A stretch of DNA of 64,000 nt from Eutreptiella sp. 'Long Island Sound 2002'. Lineage: Eukaryota > Euglenozoa > Euglenophyceae > Eutreptiales > Eutreptiaceae. The position numbers and the translations under genes are program-made. Within the stretch, counting starts at the first letter, position 1, and each line of letters starts with the position of its first letter. The stretch covers positions 79,831,918 to 79,895,917 of the forward strand of contig OZ038382.1 of the NCBI GenBank assembly GCA_964036045.1. Direction: 5' to 3'. This document shows, piece by piece, positions 48,707-60,777 of the stretch. The notes below the pieces were generated by a model that was given only the letters and a program-made list of their open reading frames with translations, was not told the DNA's origin and made no database searches.

Positions 48707-50225
48707 CAGTTGGTGACGTGGCGCGGCGTCGTGTAGCCGCGTCGTCGTGTTGTGTCGTGTAGGATGGTGTTTGGTGGTGTGGCGTCGCGTGGTTGTGTCG
48801 TTGCGTCCTGTCGCAGCGTGTTTTGTGTCGTGTCGTGTGGCGTTTGGTGGTGTCTCGCTGTGTCGGACATTGGCTTTGCCATGTCGCGTCGCGTGCTGTT
48901 TCATGGTGGTTGGTTGTGTGGTGTAGTATTGCGTCATGTTACTTGGTGTTGTGTAGTTTTCGTTGGGTTGTGGCGTTTTCTGTTGCGTGACGTTGTTGTG
49001 TATCACTGGTTGTTGTCGCGTGCCGCCTTGCGGCATGTTGTGTAGCTGTTGTGTTGTGTGGCGTGTTGTGGCCCGCTGCGTCATGCTGGGTTGTGTCCTG
49101 GTGGTGGTATGTGGTTGCGTCGGGTTGCGGTTTGTGGTGGTGTTTACGTTGTGCAGCGTGGTGTGGCGCCGCAGTGCGTCGTGGTGTGCCGTGTTTCGTG
49201 TTTGTACTTGGTGGGTTCCAAGGGTTACGTCAATTGTCCTCATTCTGTGTTGTGCGGTGTTTCCTTGTGTGCTTGTGTTGTGTTGCGCTTTTCGTGGTGC
49301 TGCTTCCTGTCCTGGTGTTCGGTATTGTGTGTTGCGTTGGGGTTGGATTTGTGTTGGGTTATGTCTTGTTGTGGTGTGTGGTGCCGTGTCATGTGGTGTG
49401 GTGGCGTGTCTTGTGGCGGTCCGTTCCGGTGTGTTGCCTTGTGGTTTGTTGCGTTGTGTTGTATTGTTGTCGTTGATTGTGCTGGGTTTTGATGGGTTTT
49501 CGTTCTGCGGCGTTGTTTTGTGGCATCTTTTGTGGCCCCTTTTGGTTGTTAAGTGGTTTTAATGGCGTGTTGTTTTGTTGGTACGTTAGTTGCGCGTCAT
49601 TGTTGCGTCGTGAAGCTCCGTGTTATGTGTTGTTGTGTTCTATTGTGATGTCCTATGGTTCCTGTATTGTGTAGTGGCGTTATGCGTGTTGTGTTGTCGT
49701 GTCGTGTCGTGGTGCATTGGGTTGTATGTTGGTGTGTTGCGTTGGCTATTGTAACGCGGTGTTGCGTGTTGTTGTTTGGCGGTTGGTTGCATTGTGTAGC
49801 ATGTTGCGTTATTGTGTATCGTTGTTTAGTTGTTTGTTTTGAGGTAGTGTATCTTGTTGGCGGGCTTGTTGTTTTGAGTTGTGTCTCGGCGTTGCGTGCT
49901 GTTGTGTAATAGGTATCTGTTTGCGCTCCATTGTTGTGTCATGTAGCGCCGTCGCGTTGTGGTTTGTTGTGTCGTGTGGCGTGGCTCTCTCGTTGTGTTG
50001 TGGTGGTGCGCTGGTTGCGGTGGTGTGTTGCATCGTGTTGTGTTGTTTCCAGTGGTGTCGTGCGGTGTTTGGGTGTGTGTCGTGGAACTTGGTTTTTTGC
50101 GTTGTCGTATGGTGTTGCATCGTTGCTTGTTGTGTCGTTATGTGTTCGTGACGCATAGTGTTGTGTCATGTCTCATTGCCGTGTGCTGCCTAGCGGCTTG
50201 TTGTTTCGTTGGCGCTTCTTCATGA
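48707..50225 (+). repeat. G/T-rich leader of LINE C copy 2
   Basis: The counterpart of 25,043-26,560, starting at the tandem junction with GTTGGTGACGTGGCGCGG. Low complexity, with no stable frame shared with copy 1. Confidence 0.6.
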
Positions 50226-50295
50226 TCGGTGTCCGCACCGCCTCGTGGTGCCGTTCATTTCGGTTTGCTCCGCGGGCAAGGTAGGTATCATGTGG

Positions 50296-50304
50296 TATAA
50301 ATAG
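50296..50304 (+). promoter_or_regulatory. TATA-box candidate of LINE C copy 2
   Basis: TATAAATAG lies just downstream of the G/T-rich leader in the context GTATCATGTGG...ACAAGGGCATGG. It is about 430 bases before the CTGACCTC motif and 2.1 kb before RT. Copy 1 lacks the box. No initiator is evident. Confidence 0.35.
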
Positions 50305-50720
50305 ACAAGGGCATGGGGATGAGAGGTTTCACGGGTATTTAGCGTGCGATGCTTTATGCTTGGTGACTCCACTCTTTTGTTTTGACGGCGCCCAAGAGTA
50401 AGCGCTTTTACGTGTGGTTGTTTGGTGTTTGCTTGCCCTGTCTTTTCCTGCCTTGCCCGTAGTGTAGTCGTTCTCCGCGTTGGTCTCTTGCCACTTTGGC
50501 GTCGTGCTTGTTTGGGCGTGGTACTCTCTTGGCAGCTCCATACCTCGCCGCGTCAGAACATACTTTTGTTTCCCTCGCCGTTGTTCGTCGTGTTCACGCT
50601 CCTTTGGACTAGTCCTACGACATGCACTTTGCTAGTTGTTTTTGGGCATGCACTGGATGCACTGTCTTGTCTGGTTCTCTTCTCTGTTCTCGCGGAGGTC
50701 TGGATGTGTGGATTTTTCTG

Positions 50721-50771
50721 CTGACCTCACCAAACAGCGGCCAAAAATTCATGGGGGGGGTTTGAGGTCAG
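50721..50771 (+). repeat. CTGACCTC...GAGGTCAG inverted-repeat motif, copy 2
   Basis: Same motif as 27,059-27,110, with ACCAAACAGCGGCC inside and a run of G. It marks the change from G/T-rich to A/C-rich composition. Confidence 0.6.
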
Positions 50772-52457
50772 TAAAAACGCTTTCTGTGTTTATCTTTTCT
50801 TTTGGTGCATTTTTCTCTTCGTTCTCATTTATTCTTTCCACGCTGTCCAGCGACACTCGGGACCTTCTTGGATGCGTTTGCAGCGCATGGGCACTAAAGC
50901 ACGGAGAGAGCCACACACCACCACCAAGGGCACCTGAGCGCCAACGCAAGCAACACCACCAGGTATGGAAAAAAAGACCGCCCAAGGCCGCCGCCAACAG
51001 AAGAACCGCAAGAGCGTAAACAAGCAAGAAGGGCGCCGGAAGCCGAGGGGGGGAAGGGATAGAGCAGGGGAGGAGAAGAATACACGACGCACCACCCAGC
51101 CCGTGCACACAAACACAAAGGAACCACCATCTATGCCCCCCCATACTGTCTCCTCCCCACAGGGCGCATCCTACAGGGCACAAGTCCACAACAAAATACA
51201 CCGGGACCGAGGCGGACTAAAGGAGATGGAAAACGAACACCCACGAAGAGGCAGCCAACACAGCGGAAAGAATTATTGGATGGTATGAGTGTATACCACC
51301 GCGAGGAAACACGCACATACAAGAAGAGCCAGAGGTATGCCTGGTGCCCACAGGCAAGTGCGACGAGAGCAACAAGCAAGAGCAAGCGAGGCAACGGCAA
51401 CGTACACGCTCGCCTTGTGACCAAACACCCCATCCCAACACAACGCTCTCATAGGTCGCCAACGCCGTACAGGTGGTATGGAGAAAAACCACGACACCGC
51501 CACACACACACACAAACCACATTAGGAGACAATCCCGCCGTAGCAACGCAGACACCCACCACCGCCAACGAAGTGCACATGCCTATATCATCGTCAATAC
51601 CGCCACCCCCGCAATAGCCCACACCCCCATCCTTCCTTTTTCTCACAGGACGAAGAAGGAGAGAAGGAGGAGCACCCGGATAGCGAGGAAGTAGGCAAAG
51701 GAAAAAACCGAGCCACACACAAGGACCCAAGCGAGGCAGAGGAAAATGCACGCCACGGAGGAGGGCAGACCAACGGAGATTAGAGGAAAGGGTAAAGAGC
51801 GCCCCAACAAAGCAGGAAGAAGGAGGGTGGCGAGCAGCCAAGCGAGGGACGCACGCGGGCAAGGGGGCACAGCCACAAGCCACGGCGCACAACACTAAGA
51901 GGTAGCGCAAGAGAGGGGGGCACGAGGGTGGCAGACAAAGGGAGGCAGCACAGCGCACCACAGCACCACCGGACACACCGCACCGTGACGCACCCGCCAG
52001 CTCACAGAGACCGCAAAGGCACCACACACACCACACGCACCAGCGCCGGGCCGCCCGCCCCAGGGACGGACGGCACACCCACGCCCACACAGCCGCGCCC
52101 ACGGCACGTGGGCGACGGGCCCTAGCTGCCCGCCCCACGGACGGACAGCCAGGGGAGGGCGATCGCCTAACCCCAAGCGCCCCCTCATAACGGCGCAGGG
52201 CACCCCCCCCGGGGACGCCCCTCCTACAGCGCGCAACGCCGGCTCGCCAGAGCGCACGCTGTGGGGCCGCCGCTGGGTCCGCACGCCGACACCACCCGCG
52301 CCCGAGAAACACGGGTCGCAGATCCCCGGCCGCCCTCCCCAAGGGACGGGCGGCCGGGGGAGGGACAGTGCCTGACACTAGACGCCCCTCACAACGGTGG
52401 AAGGCCACCCCCCCCGAAACGGCCTCCCACCACCCCCGCGGCAAGCAGCCCCCTGAG
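50772..52457 (+). other. A/C-rich leader with hairpins, LINE C copy 2
   Basis: Counterpart of 27,111-28,785. It contains GC hairpins near 52,047, 52,128 and 52,328 (the last with CGGCCGCCC...GGGCGGCCG). No supported gene. Confidence 0.5.
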
Positions 52458-55400
52458 TGGGCCAACCTGGTCCACCCCCTCCACAAGAAGGCAGACTGGG
52501 CGCAGCCAGAAACTGGCGGCCCATAGTCTGCGCCACCACCGAGGTCAAGCTGGTGTGGACGCTCATCCTAGGCTGCATCGCGCCGGTGGTCTTCGCCCAC
52601 GTGCCCGCCAGCATATGGGGAGCCATGGACGGCTGGTCTTCCCACGAGGCCATTTTCCTCCAGGACACCGCACTGGACATGAACCCCTACGAGATGATTG
52701 TCGCCTCCCTCGATGTCCAAGGCGCGTTCCCCCACGCCCCACACCGGCTCCTCACGGAGGTATGGGGACGCCATGGGCCTCCCATTTCTATCCTTCATGA
52801 CCGGGTACATCCAGACCCGGCTCTACGCCCTCATCACAGCCGCAGGCCTCACCCCCTGGACCCGCACAGACAGCGGGGTCCCCCAAGGAGGCGCCGAGGG
52901 CCCCTTCCTCTACCTCCTCGTCACCCTACCACTGGCATTCGAGCTAGCACGGGTATACCCGGGGTACGCCCCATACCCGCTACGGTCCCCCCTCATCAAC
53001 TTCGCAGACGACAACCTCCTAACTACGGCCACCCGCCACCGCGACCCTGAGAACGCAGGGCTACCAACGACCACCGAGCAAGCGTCTGCCATTCTCCAAC
53101 TCACCACAACCTACCTGGACGCCCACCAGCTCCTAGTGCACCCCCGCAAATTGGTCGGGCTGGCCGACGCCAGGACCCCCACCCCCGACATCCGGAAAGG
53201 CGAACCCCTACACCAGGAAGACACCACAGTCCACCTGGGAGTCACACAGGCCACTCGGCACCGCCACATCACACTCCCAAGCAAGCTGGAAGAGCGCCTC
53301 GCCTGGCTACCCCAAATTGCCAGGGGGGACCTCCTGTCTACGCAGGGCCTGGCGTATTTCATGGAAGCGGTGCTCAATGCGGCCATCGGGCACCAAGACC
53401 TGCACCTCCCGCGCCCCCAAGACGCCCTACGCCACGCTCGACAGCAAGTGACGAAAGCATGGGCGCAACACGGAGGCTGGCCCACGTCTTTCCCCAAGGA
53501 GGCCATGATGGCCCACTGGCGCTACTACAGACACAATAACGGCGCCCTGGTCAACATGGCCTATGCCAAACACGCAGCACACCTCCTACACAGGGTGACA
53601 CACAACCACCAACCTGAAGTTCGCGAGGCGGCAGCCATACGCATAAAAGAAGCGCAAATGGCCCGCAACACCTGCCCCCGGTGGATACTGGCGCAACACG
53701 GCGTCTCCACCTTCGTGGGCACTGGCATCTGGGCCCAGCTACAACTCCTCCTACCGCACCACACGCACGCCATCCTGACAAACCACCACTGCGATCAACA
53801 GGGGCCACTCGTGGCCACGCACACCGACATCCGCCGACACCCGGCAGGCAAGGTGGACACCCTGCGCCTCATGGGGGCCACCATCACAATAGTGTATATC
53901 ACCCCAACACAGATGAGAATCATGGCCCAGTGCGACGCCCACCACGCCCCGTTCCTTTCCGACCCACAATGGCCAGCACGTCACGTCTTCCAAGCGTACC
54001 TCCGCGCATGTGCTACGAAGGCAGGGCGCGACATGCCGGGGCCCAAGGACATCGAAACGGTGTACACAGCCTTCCAGCGCCAGCATCCCCGGCCCCGCCT
54101 GAGAGAGCACGAGACCCCCAACGACGGCAGCACGAAGCAGGAGGAGCCCGGCCCGTCAGCCGAAGGCGGGACACCAGCCAGCATCCTGCTACTAGCACCA
54201 AACGGCCACAAACATGCTACCCGCACTGTCCAGCGACACCATGCCCCCTGGTCCATCCCCAAAGACAACGCACCGGAGACCGATGTACCACCAGTCAGAC
54301 ACAGTGACCAGGGCATACCACGCAGGTGCTGGCACTGCGGCCCGGCAGCCCTCGACACTCCGTGGCCCCTGCTACACCTCATCTCCACCCACTACCACAC
54401 CCCCACCGCCGCCGCCAACCCCGACCAGCAGGCATGGCTCTCCCCCTGGTTTCACACGGTACCCCCAGACCACCTGGCGCACGTAGCCTGGACCCGAACA
54501 CCCACGGCAACATTGACGTTCACCAACGAGCCGGCAGACCCGGACAGCGTGGCCATAGAGTACGACCGCTGCGACCCACACCGCGCAGGACCTCAGGAGG
54601 CATTCATGCGCCCCCTACAGCACAAATGCACCACCCTCCGCGGCGACAAAGACAACAAGGAGCGGCGACAGACCATCACGTGCCAGAAGTTCCACCCCAA
54701 TATGGGATACCTGTTCCACCTGATGTACGCGTATATCACCCAGGGGCGCCCAGACAGGGGCCTCCTCCGCCTCACCCCACGAGCCCAGGCGATCATCTCC
54801 CAGGGGATAGGCGTCTATGCAGCGCCGCTACTGCAACCCACGCAAATCACTGCCAGAACCGCCCAAGGGAACCCCGTCTACGTCTATCAACCCACAGCAA
54901 TTGCCCGCCTACCCATACCCAGCGACACCGACATCATCTACTTCACTGACGCATCCGGCACCCAGCAACGCACCCCCGGGGTCGGTTGTGCCTCCGTGCG
55001 CATCACTCGGCACGCTGACGGCTTCCACGATGAACACCACACCAGGGCCACCATCTTTGAGGTGTCCTCCGACGGCTAACTGCGCACCCTGGCGGACGCC
55101 GTCACCGCCACACCGCCACCCACAAAGATCCGGCCACGCAACATCTGGGTAGTCGTGGACGCCACGGTTGACATCCACCTCACCAGGCGCCTTGCGGACC
55201 TGCTCCTCCACAAGGCACTCGAGTCCAGCTTCATCACACAAGCGTTGGGACTATGGATGGCCTTCAGGGGCATGCAACCCCAGGACGCCCTACACATCGT
55301 CAAACAGGAGTCACACCGCTACGCATACGGCAATGGACGCGCAGACACGCAGGCCAAACACCAGAACACCAGCCACACCCGGGGGTTCGAACACGTGCGA

Positions 55401-56161
55401 CTGGACAACCCACACCACAGCCACCTGCAGCACCTGCCCTTGATACCCTCAGCCACACAGCCCCCCCCATGGATATCCAAAGACACGCCGTACAGAGATC
55501 GAGACAAGCAGTACCACTACCCCACACCCATCCAGCAACTGGCCACCACACTGGGCCACTAAGCGAACACCGAACGCCTCCGACGCCTCGAAGACTCCGT
55601 CCACACCCCCCTCTACTACTCCGCCTTGCGCCCGGATAGCCTCCCAGCACACCTACAAAAACCCCGACTCCAACTCGCCCTCGAACAGCTTCCCCTCCTC
55701 ACCCGATACCAGCGATGGCTGCGCGCCCCTCGATCCACGTCCCCGCAGGATACACCAAATGTATCTGTGGCCACGCGGAAGGAGAAACCTGAGACCACTT
55801 CAAGGTTTGCCCCCTGTACAGAGGACTGGACACCCTCACGGACTGGAACCCAACCCACACCATGGGACAGCACGCCGGATGGCTGGACCAGTCCCCGGCG
55901 ACCCAGCAACTCACCACCGTCCTCAAGCAGACGGAGGTACTCGAGGCAGTCCGCAGGGGACTCGTCCCCACTGCCGTCTACACCTTACTACGCACCCACG
56001 CGGAGGACCCCCAGGCCACGGCGGCGCACATGCAACGGACGGCCGTTGCCAAGACAGCGGAGCAGCTCACATACGGCACCCACAAATACCTGCAGCATGC
56101 AGCAACCCTGCCCCAAACAGACCAAGCCCACCTCCTCAAACTCCTGTTCTACCAACCATGA
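52458..56161 (+). pseudogene. LINE C copy 2 pol (RT, RNase H, knuckle)
   Basis: It starts at WANLVHPLHKKADW. A one-base loss near 52,510 moves the reading to the frame with NWRPIVCATTEVKLVWTLIL, and a one-base gain at about 52,766 returns it. Then come SGVPQGGAEGPFLYLLVTLP, FADD (53,001-53,012), a CWHC...H-x4-H candidate finger (RRCWHCGPAALDTPWPLLHL) and RNase H FTDASG. The Glu codon of RNase H is TAA (55,077-55,079). The frame reopens with IWVVVDATVDIHLTRRLADL and GNGRADTQAKHQ, stops again at 55,560-55,562, shifts near 55,720 and ends with LEAVRRGLVPTAVYTLLRTH and LTYGTHKYLQHAATLPQ at 56,161, probably the true C-terminus. Confidence 0.85.
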
Positions 56162-56269
56162 GAACCTACCCCGTGACATACCAACACGGAACCCCCACCA
56201 CGCCTACACACCATCCACCGAGCACAACACTGGCACGGCACACACGAGCACCACAGGCACCGCACAAAC

Positions 56270-57100
56270 GCCCATCAGCATGCGCGCGCCGCCAGCCCCC
56301 ATCCCCCCGAGCCACCGTCTGTCCACAGGTACCACCGACCGCCAGCCACCGCATGTCCCCTCTGCGTACGTCAGCGGCTACCACAGACGGCCCTGCCCTG
56401 CAACCCAGACCACTGGGTCTGCTTGGGAGCCGTGCACCGCCTCACCCACTGCCCCCACTGCGGGACCTCAAACCCCACCACCGCGAGCGGCCCGCGGCGC
56501 CAGCCGCACCCCCCCCCCCCCCGCCAGCCACCCCAGCCTCTTCGGGCCACTCACCGACACCCTCCAGGACCACCTGGGAGGGTACTATTTGGCGGACGCG
56601 GCGGACCACGCATGGACCATAGCCGTGGCCACGGGCAGCACACCCCTGCCCCCCCACAGCCCACCCTTACGCCACAGCGGGGGCTGCTTGGACGTGGCGG
56701 TCCGCCACATCCTCCTCGCCCTATACCTCCACCACTGTGACCTACACCTCCCAGACCCACAACTCCCGGCCCCCCAAGCAGCAGCCCTGACGCCAGAAGC
56801 GTGGGCGGACACGGCACCAGAGGAGATAGCAGCCTACCTCCGAATCACTTGCAGCCGGTTCAACACCGCCCCGGGCCGACAGAAAGGAACACCTTACCCA
56901 CTCAGTGCACTCCTCTACCCAACACACCACCCCCAGCTCGCGCAACTGAAGCCCCCGGAGGGCTGGGCGTCCTTTCGAGACGCCCACCTGGCCGCCTCGA
57001 CGAGGCCACTGCCACACGGATGGGCCTCACAGACCAGCGCACCTACGTCAGAGGCCTCGGAACGCGCCTCCGAGAGGCACACCGCTGGCACGCCTGCTCT
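56270..57100 (+). pseudogene. RING finger and unnamed domain, LINE C copy 2
   Basis: One frame reads ACPLCVRQRLPQTALPCNPD, then HWVCLGAVHRLTHCPHCG (56,354-56,461): C-x2-C-x12-C-x3-H-x2-C, then Ala in place of the sixth ligand, then C-x2-C. This corresponds to the complete RING of LINE B. A frame change then leads to SLFGPLTDTLQDHLGGYYLA, DHAWTIAVATG, GGCLDVAVRHILLALYLHH and APEEIAAYLRITCSRFN, homologous in part to the LINE B region downstream of its RING. The whole segment is missing from copy 1. The first Met near 56,280 is a possible start, 120 bases after the pol stop. Confidence 0.5.
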
Positions 57101-57467
57101 CCGTCGTCCCCACGGGGACAGGGTGGGTTCACCCGCCCCCAACACCGACCAGGCCAAGAAGACCAAGACAGGTCAGGGGGCCCGCCAGCGCGCCTGCCAG
57201 CAGGGTGCGACTCCCCGACCAGGGCCCGGGTCCAGCCACACCGCACCACCCCACGCCCAGACCCCCGGGGCACACCGACAGCACCGCCCCCGCCAGCGCC
57301 TACCATCACCACCGTACCGCAGCACCAAAACCCTGCAGCCCAGTCAGCCACCACCGCCCGCACACGTCCACACCATGCCAGGACCATCATACGCGCAGAG
57401 CCAGGGGACATGGCACCACCAACACCACGACCACGCCCCCGTCCCTCCCAGCCCCTACCCCCTGATG

Positions 57468-58241
57468 CCCCCATGCTACAGCGACCCCCACCAGCTACAT
57501 CCCCACCACGCCCCAGCACAACCAGGCCCCACGAACCACCCACCCCACATGGCACACATCACCGCACCACACCATCACGTATTCCACCACCACCAGCCCC
57601 TACCACCACACCCACCAACGCCGGGGTACCACACACAACCAGCACACCCTGAACACCACCACAACGCAGTCCAGCACCACCTGCCGCCCCCACTACACAG
57701 GCCCACAACACAAGAGCCACGGTACACCCCCATGGACCCGCGGGGAGCCGCGCACGCACACCAGCAACACCAGGGCCTGGTAAGAGCGCCACAGCACCAC
57801 CAGCAGCCCCCCCACCAACACTCCATACCCACAAGCACCATCCACCAACAGCCACCCAATACATACGGACCACAGCCCCACCCGGACGCCCATGCGGCCA
57901 CCTCCCAGCAAAACCTCGGCACCACAACCAGCCAGGAACCGCAACGACCGCACGGCGCACACATGCAACACCCACACGACCCACAGGGACGCCCAGACTT
58001 CCAGCCAGCACAGCACCCACCCCCGCCCCCCCCACCACCAACAGTGCCACCCCCACACCACCCCCCCCGCCCCCCCCCCCCTGAGACCAGGCCACGGACG
58101 CAACACGCGGCAGCCAGTACCAGCCAATTGACGTCGATGCCCCCGCCGACACACGCCACCGCGAATCCCCCCTCCCGCGACCGCCACAAGAAACCCCATC
58201 ACCGGACCCCGCACGAGATAACGACGACCACCCCCCCCTGA
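57468..58241 (+). CDS. His/Pro/Gln-rich spacer, LINE C copy 2
   Basis: An open frame with HHHVFHHHQPLPPHPPTPGY, PEHHHNAVQHHLPPPLHRPT, HAHQQHQGLVRAPQHHQQPP and a poly-Pro tract at about 58,015-58,085. It is shared with copy 1, where poly-C length differences place it in other frames. It probably links the RING and Ulp1-like domains. Composition alone could keep it open, so the frame choice is tentative. Confidence 0.4.
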   Translation, partial: PPCYSDPHQLHPHHAPAQPGPTNHPPHMAHITAPHHHVFHHHQPLPPHPPTPGYHTQPAHPEHHHNAVQHHLPPPLHRPTTQEPRYTPMDPRGAAHAHQQHQGLVRAPQHHQQPPHQHSIPTSTIHQQPPNTYGPQPHPDAHAATSQQNLGTTTSQEPQRPHGAHMQHPHDPQGRPDFQPAQHPPPPPPPPTVPPPHHPPRPPPPETRPRTQHAAASTSQLTSMPPPTHATANPPSRDRHKKPHHRTPHEITTTTPP

Positions 58242-58339
58242 ACCCACACCAGCCCCCGATCACACCCCGCACCACCAGCCGCCGCACCGGCCGAACCCTA
58301 CGCTCTACACAACCCCGCAGCGGTACGACAGCACCTCTG

Positions 58340-59270
58340 GGGACTCGGGGACTAGGAGGTGCTGCGCCTCCACACCTCTGGCACCACCCAGCGCATCCGG
58401 GCGAACATTCTGGTCCAGGCGGCTACCCTTGGGGAAGGCGTCTGAGACTTCCTCTTCGACGCCTTCCTCCACGTCGCCCTACACGACCGCCCCCCACGCG
58501 CCACCCCAGACGGCGAGAGCCCGCCCCCCACGGGGAGCCGGATCTGGGTGCCCCCCATCGACTGGCGGCGACACCTAGTTGGACACCCGGTGCCGGAGCG
58601 GGACAGCACCCAGGGCCGCACCCGCTACCGCAAGCCCAACATGGCCCACCCCCACCCAGCGCCACCCCCGACAACACCAAAGAGTGGGAGCGGAAAACAT
58701 GGGTAGCCCGGATGGCCTCCCTGAGCAACTTCTGGCACCACGTCCCGGGGGACGTCCCCAGCCCCGACGACCGGCAGCCAGCCCCCTCCACGTACATGAC
58801 TCTCATGTACAATCTGCACTACACCCTCTCCACCACCCACTACCACGCACCAACTGACCACTGGGTGGTGCACGGCACCGACTCCCTCCTCCCCGCCGAC
58901 TACGCCCCCCCCCCCACAGAACCCAGGCCTCGACACGTACGCCACGGGGGACGAGCCTGACGACCCCCACATCTGGGGCACGTGGGAACGCAAATCCCTG
59001 GACACGCTGCTCTCCATCCGCAGCGGCAACCAGGGCCTTGCTAGGGCGATGTATTGCCTCGCCAAGTGGACCCAACGGACCTGGGGGATCCCCACGGACC
59101 GGTGGCTGTGGAGGGTCACGCTGCGCCCCCAGCAGAGGGAAGCCCCCCCAAACCGCAGGGGACCCACCCCCCCACGCCCCACCACCCTACAGCTCTGCCG
59201 ATACATGGTGGCAGCCCGCCTCATGGCGCTGCTGTGGCCGGGCCCAGACACCCCGACCCAAAACTGACCC
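58340..59270 (+). pseudogene. Ulp1-like domain, LINE C copy 2
   Basis: The homolog of 46,259-47,290. The DFLFDAFL helix is preceded by a stop (TGA at about 58,442) where copy 1 has CGA. Then comes MTLMYNLHYTLSTTHY...GTDSLLPADY (58,712-58,960), a frame change near 58,915, then IWGTWERKSLDTLLSIRSG and ARAMYCLAKWTQRTWGIPTD, and a further stop near 59,266 where copy 1 reads on. At least three lesions. Confidence 0.5.
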
Positions 59271-59399
59271 CACCTCACAGAGAAGGACATGCCCGGCATC
59301 CAGCGATGCTTCCTCCGCACCCTCGACTACCTCCAGCAAACACACCCGCACGTCCTGGAGCAGATATGGCCACCCCCCGGGTATCCCACGTCATCAGGG

Positions 59400-60010
59400 A
59401 AAGCAGGCACACGCCCAGTGCCTGAGCACCCTCATTCTCCCTATCTGCAGGACCCAGCATCCTACGCCCGACCCCGAAGCCCAGAACCCTCCGCCGTCTC
59501 CCACAGCCCTCTCCTCTGCCTCCGACTCCACAACCTCCACCACCACGACCACCTCATCCACCACCACCACCACGTCTCCATCCAGCACTCAACCCCCCAA
59601 GCCGCGGGGGACACCTTCCAAAAGGGCCCCCAAACCCGTCCCCACCACAAGCAACCCTGCCGCCGCCAAGGCCCACGCCCCGACGAGGCCCGCAGCCGCG
59701 ACCCAGCCAAAACCCAAGACCGCCGCCAAACAGCCACCCAAACCCATCAGCGCGCCACGACCGCAACCTGCAGCCAAGCCCAAACCCAAGCCCAAGCCAG
59801 GCGCCACGACGGCAGCGCAAGCCCGACCCCCGAGGACGTCCTCTATGACATTCGGCCCCAGCTGTCCCAGGCCCGGAGGCAGCAGCACCAAGCACGGCGC
59901 CCCCCCACCGTCACCGACGCCGCCGCCACCACCTTAATGGCGGAGCGCGCTGCGGCCGAAGCACGACGCACCTCATCCTGCCAGCCTCTCAAAGCCCGCA
60001 CCCCAGGCCC
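59400..60010 (+). pseudogene. Thr/Ser- and Lys/Pro-rich region, LINE C copy 2
   Basis: SASDSTTSTTTTTSSTTTTT, QPKPKTAAKQPPKPI and KPKPKPKPGATTAAQARPP are in one frame. The conserved EDVLYDIRPQLSQARRQQ is in the next frame because one C is missing at about 59,830. Otherwise as in copy 1. Confidence 0.4.
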
Positions 60011-60384
60011 ACGGACCGCCCCCGACCAGGCCAGAACGACGCCAGGGTCCGCCAGCAGCGTCCCCGCCCCCCTACCAACCCCGGATGTCAGCCCACATAC
60101 AGCGCATGCCCCGCCACCGCCGCGAGTCCCCACCCAACCCTGAGGCGGAGACCGTGCGCGCACACCTGCGGGTCCACATCCGCTCGTGCCCCCACTCCCC
60201 GCGCACCCCCACGGTACAGGAGAACGAGGAATCCCCCAGGCCCGCCACCGCCACCGGTCCCCACGACCCCGTCACGCCCACCCACGCCAACTCCTCCGCT
60301 CAAGACCGTGGCCCCGCCCAGGGACAGTGGTGGCAGCGCTGGACCCATACGCAGCTCTGGCAGCTGCGAAAGTAGGCCCGGGGA

Positions 60385-60777
60385 GTGCCCTCCCTCGAGG
60401 GCCTGGTCCACCGGCTTCGCAAGCGGTCGGTGGAGAACTGCCGCCTCCGGCCGGCGGGGGGGTGGATGCCGCAGGCCGCATGGGAAGCCATGCTGGCCGA
60501 TGCTCTCCACCTCCAGGGAGTCCATCCCCGCAACCTCCCCGCGCCCCAGGACCACCCGTATGTCCTCACGCACCTGCGAGAGACGCTCCAGGAGACACAG
60601 CGAGACAGCATCCGCCTGTGGTACATCACCCAAAGCCCAGCCCCGCACACACACGCCCCCTCACCACCCCACAAGCCTCGGCGCACCGACACCGGCGACA
60701 CCCACAGCACCCCAGGAGCCCTGCGCACCGCACAACACGACTCGCCTGACCCCCCGGCCAGCGGCGCCGCCACCTAA
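60385..60777 (+). CDS. Small terminal ORF of LINE C copy 2
   Basis: The 131-codon frame reads MPSLEGLVHRLRKRSVENCR, then GGWMPQAAWEAMLADALHLQ, then YVLTHLRETLQETQRDSIRL, and ends HKPRRTDTGDTHSTPGALRT...GAAT with a TAA stop. Conservation with copy 1 in the same frame over about 100 codons, including the run AAWEAMLADAL, suggests a real protein and not composition. Mostly helical by inspection, with a basic tail. Unknown function. Confidence 0.45.
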   Translation: MPSLEGLVHRLRKRSVENCRLRPAGGWMPQAAWEAMLADALHLQGVHPRNLPAPQDHPYVLTHLRETLQETQRDSIRLWYITQSPAPHTHAPSPPHKPRRTDTGDTHSTPGALRTAQHDSPDPPASGAAT

